Source: Mansonella perstans
Lineage: Eukaryota > Nematoda > Chromadorea > Rhabditida > Onchocercidae
DNA: 64,000 bases
Reading direction: 5' to 3'
Assembly (NCBI GenBank): GCA_037074765.1
Contig: JBAMDO010000574.1
Location: 124,001 to 188,000 of the forward strand
The position numbers and the translations under genes are program-made. The notes under the pieces are model-generated. The model saw only the letters and a list, made by a program, of their open reading frames with translations. It ran no database searches and was not told the origin of the DNA. This document shows, piece by piece, positions 52,940-64,000 of the stretch; position 1 is the stretch's first letter; each line of letters begins with the position of its first letter.

Positions 52940-53089
52940 TCAAAATAATTTCATGTCATTTCCTAATGGCTGTTGAAATCTCGCAGATTTCTCAATCAAT
53001 TTGTCATCTCCGAATAGGATCGCCGGAATATCTCCGAGTACCCTTATAAAACCATACAAATGAAGCATACCCTTCTTGGCACTCGGCAT
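52940..53089 (-). other. Short open frame with possible organic-anion-transporter-like fragment
   Basis: A 49-codon frame starts MPSAKKGMLHLYGF and contains IRVLGDIPAILFGDD. It is GC-richer than its surroundings. The pattern R-x-LG-x-IPA-x-ILFG resembles a membrane segment conserved in OATP (SLCO) transporters, but the rest of such a protein is absent and the match is short. It may be a relic exon, or its first part may be an alternative first exon of ASCC2. Confidence is low. Confidence 0.3.
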
Positions 53090-53688
53090 ATTTATAAAAA
53101 TACGAACCAACTACCTGTCATCACTATCTGGTAATCTTCCGTAAGAATTAATAATTACGACGCAATAAAAAAAGCTTCCTAAACAATGGAATTTTTCTAA
53201 CAAAAAATATTCATAATATCAGAAATTTCGATTTAAGAAAAATTTTAGCAACAAATAACGCAATGTATTTAAAACAAACACACTAATTAAATATATTAAC
53301 CTTTATTTTAATTACAATAAACAACAATCAATATACATAATAAACAACAATTAATATACATTGCAAACAATAACAAATTTTTCCCGTCTAAATTACACCG
53401 TTGTTGAAATTTAAATAAAAATTGACTAGAAAAGAAACTTTTAAAATAAATCTAAAGAACTTACAGTGAGAGAGTACCACTGATAAAACATTACTGATGT
53501 AAATGTGCAGAAAAAAATAAACGGTAGCTATAAAAATGCAAAAATGTAAAAATGTAAAAATGCCTTATTTTTCTGGCCTTAACCGTTCAGATTAAATATA
53601 TGCGATATTTGGATCGCATCTCAAAGAGATCAAAGAGAACACAATTTAAGCAAATTGTGAGCCTGAACTTTTCAAAATTATTTAATAA
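53090..53688. other. Spacer between DHX37 and ASCC2
   Basis: AT-rich, about 600 bases. It includes two adjacent copies of a 23-bp unit (AATAAACAACAATCAATATA) at about 53316-53361 and the DHX37 3' end. No gene is seen. Confidence 0.6.
53316..53361. repeat. Two-copy 23-bp direct repeat
   Basis: AATAAACAACAATCAATATA+CAT is followed immediately by the same unit with one C to T change. It lies in the spacer between DHX37 and ASCC2. Confidence 0.85.
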
Positions 53689-56600
53689 TCAGCTCGGCGG
53701 CCAATTCATCCTAACTTTATCATGAAGGAATTGTGGAAGCCATTCGAGATACTCATCTAAAAGATATTCACTTTTCTTTCTCCATACTTCTGATAAACGT
53801 GTTCGATTTGTTACCTGAAAAAAGTGCACAATGTGTTTGAGCAGCTTCGGTAAATTAACTCATTTTTTAAAATCATCATTAGAATTCAAATTTCAGAAGT
53901 AGGCATCAATATCCCTACTTCATGTTCAATCAATGCATTCAGCAGCTTCTCCGTTCGCATTTGTAATTTTGCCCATGGTTTGGTCATTGCGCTCGGTGAA
54001 AGTAGAAGTTTGTCAGCGTAAGTTGATAAAGATGGACAGACTGAACCATCGAGAAAAAACTGGGCAAAATAACGGTATAGATTGATATTAACAGGGAACG
54101 GTTGTTCAATTCTGCCTAAAGGCCAGTGCATGTCGCTGAATGTCCCATTCATAAAAATGAGAACAGCATCTGTAACTGGATCATATCTGAAAACTCGAGA
54201 TTTTTCAATCATCAAATGAAATTTTGGCTCCGAAACTAACCAGTCATATTCCCTGAACACATACAATAATACTTGCTGAAAACTATACTTACCGTGGCTC
54301 AACTCCTTTAATTGGAGTAAAGTGGCAATAATTATTCGCCAAACGAGGTAACCAATTTTCCTCAACAGAAATCACATTTTGCATATATTTTTTATCTTTC
54401 CGCTGCAAACAAACTGACTATAGATATAAAATTTTAAAAACGGTCTAGTATTAATGCAAAGTGAAATATGGTCCCAGAAATATATCACTGAAAATGAATT
54501 TTAAAATGATTCTCATAGTTTTGCTTCACAACTTCTCAAGAGTAAGTAAATTCGAAAACAAACTTCTATGACTTCCTGATAAAGCACCCAATCTGGTTCA
54601 TCTTTGAACAATATAGAACTTGGATCGATGTAAACGTAATCCTGCAAATAGCTAATGTGCTTGGAAGTGCTGTTAATATGCAGATCTTAGAGTAACAATA
54701 TAATAAGGTACAGAAGAAAGACAAACCTTTAATTTTTGAGACTGATATGCACCTCTGGGTACATTTTCAGCCACTGTTGGATTCACTCTTCTGGCTATAT
54801 TATTTGCAAGTGAAGCAGTCACGATCTGCCTGATGAGAAAAAAAGAACTTCGATAGTATGATTAAAATTAACTAGAGCAATATCTTCACAATGATTTGAA
54901 AACATTTTTAACTAATATAAAACCGGAAATTACAATATTTCTATGAGTTGATTTCACTAACCTTAACATTAGCATTTCATCATCAGTGGGTGGCTTCACA
55001 TCAAATTTTACCGTTAGTGGCTTATCTTGTGAACATTTTGAATTGATGATTTTGATTAGCTGTTGATATAATTTCCGAATTTCAAGAAGCGCTTTATGAC
55101 GAACTCCCAATCGATGACATCCCTCTTCGGATCCCTAAAAAATATTCCCTGATATAAAATAAATTAACTGGATAACTTTGACAAGAAAAAAGACCCGAAA
55201 GAAATACACATAGAAAACTACTAACTTCTGAAGCTTCAGCACTAAAAATAGCACGTAAGATAACAGTGAGATCGCCGAAATTTCGCGCCTGTCCAGGCGG
55301 GCACCATGACCGCCTTTGCTTTAATGCTTGAAACATCAATGTCTGTGTTTCTTCAGCACTTGCACCTCTGAAATGAACAAAAAACTTTCTAAAATTTGGA
55401 AAAACACTTCAATATCCTATTGTTTTCTGTATTTTACAAATTATACAAAAAAGCAAACCTTAATGAATAAAGAGGAATGAGTGGTTCTCGGACTGATAGT
55501 GCAGCAACCAAACAACAAGCATGAGTCACTAGAGAATGATAATTTGCCATCACAAGAATTTTTGCAAAAGCTGGCGCCAGTGGAAAAATAGATAATGTTT
55601 TCCCAAGCGAATTAATTCGTGCTTCTTTCTAAAATAATTTTTAAATAAATGAAATAATTTTTTTTTTCATTTATTTAAAAATTGCTTACATTGGATCAAA
55701 TAATACACATGTGTAATTTAAAAGTGATCGAGAAATAGTTTTTTGGTGTTTAAATTACGACGTCAAACGTTTGTTCATCAAATGGGATCTGATGCTGTTG
55801 TGCTTGCTTTAATAACATCGACAGTAATGCGTTAGATACGTTCTTAAATGAAAATCAACAACAAGAAACCAAAAGCATTGTACAAACCAACCACATTATT
55901 TTTCACTGTCACTTGTAAGGCTCCCAAACGAATCAAACGCTTTTCAGCTTCTTCCAGTGAATCTTCATCGGGTTGTGTTGGAAAAGGGAAATTCGCAATC
56001 TAAAGAGATTTCTTCCAGATTAATAAATTACTACTCTCAAAACAAATATTAAATTTAAAGCAACCACCTTGACGATGTTCATCGATTTTAGATGAAGTAC
56101 AAGTTGATCAATTGGTTTAGTCAATATTTCTGGTGGACTAAATTTTTCGAAATCAGAATAAACCGCTGAGGAATACAACCTGAAATTAAATTTAATAACA
56201 ACTGTTTTTCAAAACAAAAAAACTTTTGGGTATACAATTTAAAAAAATATTTGAACAAGAACTGGTGCTTAGTTATTAGCGATACTGTTCCCTGAATTTA
56301 TTTATACAAAAGAAAATGCTGACTACATTTAATTGGAGTGTTTAAGATAGCAAGATCAATGAAGTTAAATGAAGTCAACATGATTTTTCCAACAAAACAA
56401 GCTATAATGTCTGAGAATGAGCATACAGAATCATCTTTTGCACTATATTGCTGCAGTACTGCAGCAATATAGTAGTGATGATAAATTTCTAAAAAAAAAA
56501 TATATATATATTTTTATATACATTCATATATATATGAAAGAAAAATAATTTAAGCAATGATACCTATAAACTTCGCCAGGTTGAACGCGTCCAGCACGTC

Positions 56601-59600
56601 CAGCCCTCTGATCGGCTGATGCTTGTGAAATCCAACTTATCAAAAATTGCGAAACACCAGTTACAGGATCATAGTGACGCCTCTTTTCACGGCCACTATC
56701 AACAACATATCGAACAGCGGGAATTGTCAAGGATGTTTCTGCTACGTTCGTTGCAATTACGCACATCCTACAAAAAGCCAAACTAACATACAATAAAATA
56801 AATGAAAAATCAGAAGAGCTAAAATAGAAATAAAAAATCGTGTAACTCATCAATTCAAAGCTAATTTATACAGTTACTAAGATAACGTAGAAAATTAACC
56901 GGTGTCCATCTGGAACTGGTTCAAAAATCCGCTGCTGTTTTCTACTGGAAAGCAGAGAGTAGAGTGGTAGACAGAAAAGAGGAAGAGATGACGAATTTTT
57001 TGAGCGTGAAACTTCGAGATGAGGATTCTGAAAAAAAATAGTTCGCATAAGCAAAACCTACAATGTTAAACAAATAATAAAGTTGTTCAAAATTTCCCTC
57101 ATTATTCCAAAAAATTTTTTTACTTTATAACTTACAAGTTCATTTATTTCGGAGCCGGAATCGTCACAGTCCATATTATCAGCATCAGCGAATCTATCGT
57201 CAGTTAGATCTTCAACTGCAGATTTTCCAGTCTTTTTTGATTTATTTGGAACTGTCTTCTTTAATTCAAGTTGATTAAGCTTCAATTTTTTTCTTCCAGC
57301 TACTCTTCCTTTTCTTTCGCAACTTTTCTTCCTCAATGATAAAAAAACTAACTTCAGCTCAATATTTCACGAGCATAAATGGACTATTTTGATAGTTAAT
57401 TCTCAGTTTTCCATAAGAATAAACCACTGTCAAATTAAAAAAGAGGATTTTAAAAAAATTTTTTTGTTGTCAGAAATGATACCTAATCGTATAACGTTCC
57501 ACAAGCCACTTTAACATAGCCATAACCTGCAACAAACACAAGATGATCATAACTGATCAATTGAATATTCAAATTATCAAAATAAAATGATAAAGATAAC
57601 TCTGAAGGTCATTCGAATTTCTTGTGAAGTATTAGAAGCAATACCTCTAATCTTCCAGAAAGGAAAACCAGTATTGTCCCAGGAGCTTTGTTTTCATGAA
57701 TCTCACATATTTTATGAAACGCTGCGATGAGGTAATTTTCCGGTGTTCGCTTCTCAAAATGAATCGATACTGGATACTGTCTTACATCAATGCTTATTAC
57801 AGGTGGCAACGATATAGGAAATAGCCTGAAAGGAAAAAATCAAGCTGACGAATTCAGTATTCCAAAGCAGCATAGGAACAAAGAAATAAATGAAATTATA
57901 AATATTTGAACAAAAACATGAACGGTGTACAATCCGCAAAGTACCTTTTATTGTTAAAATCATCCAAACATAAAGTTGCACTCATGATAATAAGCTTTAA
58001 CGGTGAGCCCATACGGAAGCGGTATGGTGCCATTCGCGTTAATAAACCAATGAGCACATCGCTGTACATTGATCGCTCATGCGCTTCGTCTGAAAAAATT
58101 TTTCCACGCTACATATAATGATATAGAAAATTTTTTTCTAATTTCAAAAATCTATTCATTTAAATAGTAGCTTACCAATGATAATAACAGAATATGTTGA
58201 AAGCATCACATCTTTCTGCATTTCTTTCATTAATACGCCGTCCGTCATGAACAAAATGGATGTTTCGGCTGATCGATTACTTTCATATTTTATCTGAATT
58301 AACCTATTTATCACACTATTTATCATTGTTAAGAACTATCAAGCTTTATATCTATCCGTGAAGAAATGTGCTAAACCATTAAAACGAAGCCTTTTTAATT
58401 GATAGCTATTTTGTGAAGATTCTACCAATCGACAAAAAGGGAATTTACTATTTACATCATGAATTATGACATACAGCCAGTTCTTAATATCTTTAATTCT
58501 CGTAATCTAATAACGGCCAGCAATATCTCAGACAGATCCAATAAACTTTTCTTTCTAAATTTACCAAATATTTTAACATGGTCCGGAAAAACTTGCAAAT
58601 CATACCTGATATGAGACTGCATTTGGTAGATTCATTTCTTCTGCTACACGTGCTGCCATACTCATAGCAGCCACGCGTCGAGGTTCAGTTATTCCTATCA
58701 GTTTACCGTCACGGGTATAACCAGCTTCGTACAAAAATTGAGGCAGTTGTGTTGTTTTTCCAGAACCGGTTTCACCACAAATTATCGTTGCCTGATATTG
58801 AAACTGGTGAAAAAATTGCAAACTTTCTATTCCTGTGAATTTTCAATTAAGAAAAAGAATACATGGTATATTACTTTCGAATGCGATATCGATTTAATTG
58901 TCCTCAATCATTATTGTTAATGATTAACAACATACACAATTATCATTTATGGCTTCCATAATGCATTGTTCTTCAGCATATATAGGTAGCTTTGACCGTT
59001 GCGCTTCAATATTTTTGCTGCGATGAACAGGGATAAAGTTGTTTTTCCGCACATCTTTCAATACCAATGTTTTGTTCTTATCGGATGATATTTTAATCGG
59101 CAGATTTGCAATATCGAGCTCTGAATTATTTGATTCTATAAATTTTAACTTCGAAAACATAGAAAAACGAAACAAATGTTAAATTTCGCAAAAGAAATTT
59201 ACAGCAGCATTACTACATATAAAAAAGTTGGGTTTAAAGAGAAAAATGCATTCAGTAAATGCATTCTTTGATTTCATTTCATCTTTAGCATGATCTCACC
59301 AGTGTTTTGGTTTGTTAGGTTTTCCTGTCTTCTGTCCGTAAAATCCTGGACTTGTTTTTTCTCCATATCGTTATCTCCTATGGTGCACACTAATGATTTT
59401 GCGTTCGTTGTTGGTATCTTTAAAAAATTATCGTTGTAGCAAAACGGAACCATAAACTTGGCATCTTAGCATAGTTGCGATACTATACATATAAATAAAA
59501 TACTAACTAATATTCTGCAACTTCAAAAAATTAAAGCTGGTAAGTTTTATGAAAAGTAAGATAACCTGTTCGTTAAGCGAAACATCATCTTCACTTTCGC

Positions 59601-60638
59601 TTCCCGTCTCGTAATAATTTTCTTGTACTGCCTGTTTCTTCAGTTCATGCAAAGGAATACATTTACGACCCGCCAGATTTGACAATTTCTTTGGAGCGAA
59701 ACATTCCTCTGATCTAAAAACCATGAAAATTTTCACAACATCTGTACACATATGTGAGATGCGGAATTTGGGAATAAAAGAACAACAGTTTCGTCTCCAA
59801 AATTTGTTGGATTCATCAGGCATTGATTTCGTTTAGTAAGAAAGAAGAGAATTTTTGATTTAATACTGTTTAATACTTGTCAGGCTTCCTCGGATGAATT
59901 TCTGTTGCAAGTTTCCGCATTGTCCCGGTGGGCAATTGATACTGCATTAAACTTTCTAGGAGTGATTCCTTCTGAAAATGATAAATTAAATCAGCATGCC
60001 TTTAAAGTCAGCAAAAACTTGAAACTTTTTAATAAGTTAAATGAGAAAATCTTTTAAATAAAAAGAAATTAGGGAAAAAAATTCGAAAAAATGATTGAAA
60101 TACAAACAGCTTCCCCTCAAAAATTTACAAATTTTAGTGAACTCTTTATCAAGGCAATTGTAAATTCTCACCGATACTTTCTTTTCCTTTTTCTCCATTA
60201 TTTTTGCCAGCTTCTTTCGCTTAGTTTTAGATATTTTAGCTTCCATTTCTTCCAGTCGTCTTTTCCTCATCTCATACTTCTTCCGGTTGATTATTTTATC
60301 GTCTGCTTTCCTTACTTTTTTCTTCTTAAATAAAGTAATGAATAATTGAATGGAATACAATCACGAGATAATGAAGGCACAATTTTAATTTCAAAAAAAT
60401 AATGGTATACCGATTTAAATTAAAAAATCGACACTTTCCTAGTGAGAGTTGATTTTTTTACTTTAATCAAGTTGAAGTTAACGCAATTTGTAGTGAAAAT
60501 TCAACTTACTTTGGTCTTTGCTGGTAATATAAGAGCATTAGTTGTGTCAACTGGGTTATTATAATCAGGTAAGCTCAATTCCACTTCTCCTAAACCAGAG
60601 CTTTCGTTGCCAGCTCTGCCTTGTGTGATTTTCTTCAT
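53689..60638 (-). CDS. DEAH-box RNA helicase DHX37 (Dhr1/Ecm16; RHA-2) ortholog, ribosome biogenesis
   Basis: Many exons from [15 protein letters not shown] (60638) to the C-terminal [14 protein letters not shown] (stop at 53689). The N-terminus is lysine-rich and probably nucleolar (60180-60330: [20 protein letters not shown]). The helicase core runs in order: SEQ-like [12 protein letters not shown] (58930-58980), Walker [21 protein letters not shown] (58740-58790), [12 protein letters not shown] with IIMSATL (about 58000-58110), VFLSGRLEV (about 57650), [12 protein letters not shown] and QRAGRAGR (56590-56760). An acidic insert [14 protein letters not shown] sits between the RecA lobes, as in DHX37. 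The C-terminal winged-helix, ratchet and OB-like regions follow, with [14 protein letters not shown] text replaced by [10 protein letters not shown] near 55290. DHX37 releases U3 snoRNA from pre-40S particles when activated by UTP14. Exon borders are approximate. Confidence 0.9.
56442..56473. repeat. Perfect 32-bp palindrome without spacer in a DHX37 intron
   Basis: The arm ACTATATTGCTGCAGT is followed at once by its exact reverse complement ACTGCAGCAATATAGT. It lies in the intron between the exons ending near 56180 and starting near 56570. Confidence 0.95.
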
Positions 60639-60873
60639 CTTCGTAAGAATATCAATTACCAAATAATACAAATCAAGTTTTACGAGTACCCACTTTTACG
60701 AGTTTGCCAAATATGCTGAAATTTCTGAAATATTATTAACGGGAATATTACCGATGACGTGAATTTTACGTAATAACTTCAGGAAAACAGATTAATGGAA
60801 TTAAAAAAATAATACAGCAGAGCTTGAATATCTAACACAAAGTGAAAGAATAATTTATAGTGCAGCGAAATAT

Positions 60874-61032
60874 ATGTCTTCTGAATGTGGAAGCACAGTT
60901 CAAATGAACTGCAAAGGTACCGTAGTGCGGTTATTCCAGACGTCATTTTGGAACACCTGCTATCGGGATAATGATGAACTGAACTTCCATGCGATTCATA
61001 AAAGACATATCAACTTAATCGATTTGATATGA
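60874..61032 (+). other. Small open frame of 52 codons, unknown
   Basis: Starts MSSECGSTVQMNCKGTVV and ends HINLIDLI. It is more balanced in base composition than the flanking DNA and lies upstream of DHX37 on the opposite strand. I do not recognise it; it may be chance or an exon of an unseen transcript. Confidence 0.2.
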
Positions 61033-61352
61033 TACTTAGCAACAATGGATTAAGCGCACTGATCTTTCGTAGAGACATTGAATTAAGAATACCGGCGTAC
61101 AACAACCAGGACAATGATAAGCTTAAGTGATATTTGTTATCAGTCTTTTTTCTTTAGTGTCATTAGAAAAAGTAAGCGTAAGCTTTTTATCTACTGTATA
61201 TCGGATAACCAGTCATTCTGGAATGACAGTAAGATTAAGAGAAAACACTGAACGGACGCTAATTGAATGGCTTTACGTTTTCAGCAGCTTATTTTTTGTC
61301 AATAACAATGTGTATCCTAATGCTCTTAAAATCACATAAGATTCGTCAAATT

Positions 61353-61475
61353 CTGGTGAAATGTATGGAAACCTGAATCTGGTGAAATGTGTGGAAACCT
61401 GAATCTGATGAAATGTGTGGAAACCTGAATCTGGTGAAATTGGTGAAATTGTGGAAATCTGAATCTGGTGAAATT
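61353..61475. repeat. 26-bp minisatellite, about four to five copies
   Basis: Unit CTGGTGAAATGTGTGGAAAC+CTGAAT, first copies near-identical, later ones with an inserted GGTGAAATT and lost bases. Confidence 0.9.
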
Positions 61476-61689
61476 TCTTTAATTTCAACAAATTTACTCA
61501 ACCAGTGCCACAGAAAGCAAATCTCATCGTACTTCCATCATTCTTCCGAACTGAACCAAAATTTATCAAATCTTACAAATTTCATCAAACTTGCAAAAAA
61601 TTCATCGGTGATACGTTGTGAAACACTAATTTCCATACGTGCTACTATGCATTATATTTCTAAAATTCTTTCCATAATTATTTCATAGC

Positions 61690-61765
61690 GTGAATTTTTC
61701 ACGTAATATTCATCACGTACGTAGTAATTTTTCACTTAATATCTATCACGTACGTAATAATTAAA
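61690..61765. repeat. Two-copy repeat with CACGTACGTA palindromes
   Basis: TTTTTCACGTAATATTCATC+ACGTACGTAGTAA is followed by TTTTTCACTTAATATCTATC+ACGTACGTAATAA. Each unit contains the self-complementary core ACGTACGT. Confidence 0.8.
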
Positions 61766-63020
61766 TTTCATTGATGCTTGTATTTGTATCATACGTACTC
61801 TTCCTACTATTCATTACATTTCTATCCTCTTCTCTCTGTTATTTCAGTTATCCTTTTTCACTCTTTCAATTTTTAATTAGAAAAAACAAAAATTTCAAAT
61901 TATTTTAAATTTTCATATAATTTGTTCTTATCAGATTAATTCTTTGTGTTTCTATTGTGTCCTGTTTTGCGTCCGTATTCTTTTTCACCATCTGCTTATC
62001 ACCACTTTCTTCTGCATCATTTGAGTTGTCTTTATTCCTCTTTCTCCCTCTCATATTCTACTCACTCATTCAGTCGCTAATTGATGCTTTACAAAATATA
62101 CGTTTAATTAATTCATTGGGAGATTCATTGGGTCTGAAACCAGTCATTTCTTTATGATCACCCGGAAATAGGATAATTAGATGAGAGCGGAGGAGTGGGT
62201 CATTATTTGAATCGATTGAAAACTAGATCCTTTGATTGGGTCGTTTTACATTGCCTTTTACATTTCGATAACCTTTCCTTCATCGGAGTGCATATTAAGG
62301 TCATCGATGTATTACACTTTGCATGAATGTTTTTCTTATTTTCGTTCATACATTCCTTTTATTCAGTTTTCACGTATGTTGAATATATGCAATAATTTCC
62401 ATCTGCTTATGTTAGATCATATTAGTGTTACTATGTTTTGAGCTATTTTTGAGCTATTTTGAGCTATAATTACCTGTGACCCAAATGATGTATGGATCCA
62501 TGTTTTGTATGAATTATATATAAGTACATCTAGTTGGGTATGTGTTGAATACACGCGTACATGTATCCATGCATTTATGTTTATGGTTAAATCGTATGGT
62601 AAACACATTTCAAGAATTATTAAAATTTTGTAACTTTAATATTTTTGAAATAATCCATTTGATAGGATAGGAGTTAGTTACTTAGTACTGATTAACTTCT
62701 CATCGTACTATTATTATGCTAGTGTATAGAGAATGAATGATTTTCATTGTATCAAAAAAAAGAGTAAATTAAAAATCTTCTAAATTTCTTAGGTGTTCCT
62801 TTTCTCATCCTATTTCTTCATCATAAACCATTTTTCGGAAATACTAAACATAAAATTGATAGACGAAAAGGAATTAATGTTAATTAAAATTTCGTTTATT
62901 GGTAATTGTTGAGATTTCTTGTGTGTTAATTATACAAAGTTGATTGATTATTAAACTTTGAGGAGATTTTCATTATTGGCATTGAAAGATACCTACTTCT
63001 TTCAGATTGTTGTCGTATCA

Positions 63021-63032
63021 CATATATTTCAG
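63021..63032 (+). promoter_or_regulatory. Acceptor before SDHC start, likely trans-splice site
   Basis: CATATATTTCAG ends six bases before the SDHC ATG at 63039, which fits a spliced-leader acceptor. Confidence 0.5.
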
Positions 63033-63038
63033 TTGAAA

Positions 63039-64000
63039 ATGATGCTTCAGCTAAAAAATGGTGCATTCTGCCGTGTTTTGTCCCAAAATATTCAGGTATT
63101 CAACATAGTTATACAATTGAAATGATGGAAAATTGATGTAATGAAAGCTATAGGAAATTGAGATTTAGTTGAGTTGTACAAATAAGATGATAGTTCATTG
63201 CAGTTTTTGATATGTAATTAACAAATAATTGGATATACACTGCAATATTTTTAGTGAAATTATTCAGTGCTTTAAAAATATAATGATGGAAGCATATATC
63301 GTGATATCCACAGGTCCTACGATTTTTGAAGACAAGTGTTCTGCTGAACTCTACGAAAACTCCAGTTCAAGAATGGGGTTGGAATTATCTGCTACGACAA
63401 CGAGCTTTGAAGCGACCGATCAGCCCACATCTTTCGATATATAAACCACAGCTCACATGGATGGTTTCCGGGTTTCATCGTATTGTTGGATGTACTATGG
63501 CTGGTGAATGCTTTTATGTTATTATTGAATTTTAACGCGCAAAGATATTATTAGGTGGGAATGAATTGTTAAAAAAGTTATTAGAAATGACTGCAATTTA
63601 TAGCAAGATTATTTTAAGATAAAACAAGGGATGGGAAGGTAGGGAAAAAATTATGAAAAAGTTCTAGCAATATGCAGAAACTATCTGGAATGAAGGCTAA
63701 TTGTGAGTTGGATTAATAGATTTTTCAAAAGGAAGCAGTAAAAAGTATTTAGTGACAAAAATCCTCAATTATTTCAGGTGCTTTGTTGATTGGTAGTGTT
63801 GGTTTTGCCTTGCTGCCAGTAAACTTCACTACTTTCATTGAATTTATTCGTGGTCTTGAATTACCGTGGGTTATAATTGACATGTTTAAATTTATCATTG
63901 CTTACCCAATTGCTTTTTATTCTTTGAACGGTATCCGTTTCACTGCATTTGATTTGGCCTTTGGGACAGATATTGCTTCCGTATACTTCAGTGGTTATTT
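63039..64000 (+). CDS. mev-1: Succinate dehydrogenase cytochrome b560 subunit (SDHC; MEV-1 type), 3' end beyond window
   Basis: Exons 63039-63095 (MMLQLKNGAFCRVLSQNIQ, a mitochondrial-type presequence), 63314-63503, and 63778 to the edge. Exon 2 carries the family signature RPISPHLSIYKPQLTWM followed by VSGFHRIVGCTMAG, which includes the Ser and Arg that bind ubiquinone in complex II. Exon 3 encodes two membrane segments: GALLIGSVGFALLPV and MFKFIIAYPIAFYSLNGIRF. SDHC anchors complex II in the inner mitochondrial membrane and, with SDHD, forms the quinone and haem b sites. The usual haem-ligand His in the NGIR motif region (H-x-x-NGIR) is Tyr here (FYSLNGIRF). About 145 residues are present of a typical 170-190. 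Divergent from DHX37. Confidence 0.92.

Larger units (their letters stand above)
60639..63038. other. Intergenic between divergent DHX37 and SDHC genes
   Basis: About 2.4 kb. It has a GC-richer segment at 60860-61120 with a small plus-strand open frame, a 26-bp minisatellite at 61353-61475, and a repeat of CACGTACGTA-containing units at 61690-61765. The rest is AT-rich, with no gene recognised. Confidence 0.55.

Overview
This is a eukaryotic window, about 70 percent A+T. It holds multi-exon genes with short GT-AG introns, long homopolymer runs, and near-ATG acceptors of the kind used for spliced-leader trans-splicing. Ortholog content (an UNC-86-type POU factor, an SH2-tyrosine kinase of the nematode Fer-like type, an SDHC close to MEV-1) points to a nematode. 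A degraded Wolbachia-like 23S rRNA fragment inside an intron points further to a filarial nematode (Onchocercidae). The species cannot be fixed from the sequence.

Layout. Positions 1-1006 (minus) hold the 5' part of an SH2-tyrosine kinase gene that runs off the left edge. Positions 5376-11935 (plus) hold a complete 13-exon MFSD6-like major facilitator gene; the bacterial-type 23S fragment lies in its fourth intron. Converging on it is a CLIP-170 ortholog (13523-24409, minus) with two CAP-Gly domains, a long coiled coil and two C-terminal zinc knuckles. A TG microsatellite region separates this from the mitochondrial AAA chaperone gene bcs-1 (25750-28790, plus). Two small geminin-family genes follow on the same strand (30736-31727 and 32401-34060). 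A 7.8-kb AT-rich gene-free stretch precedes a class IV POU homeobox gene, unc-86/Brn3 type (41850-46003, plus). On the minus strand come ASCC2 (47162-52851) and, upstream of it, the DEAH helicase DHX37/RHA-2 (53689-60638). The right edge holds the 5' two thirds or so of the succinate dehydrogenase cytochrome b subunit gene (63039 to the edge, plus).

How they work together. Most are unrelated housekeeping genes: respiratory complex assembly (BCS1, complex III) and complex II (SDHC), ribosome biogenesis (DHX37) and ribosome quality control (ASCC2), replication licensing (geminin), microtubule plus-end tracking (CLIP). DHX37 and ASCC2 lie head to tail and could be co-expressed. The most notable observations are the fossil endosymbiont rRNA insertion, the tandem geminin pair, the apparent loss of the usual haem-ligand histidine in SDHC, and a perfect spacerless 32-bp palindrome in a DHX37 intron. 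Exon coordinates were read by eye from splice signals and reading-frame continuity. Those in the CLIP coiled coil, ASCC2 and DHX37 are only partly resolved.
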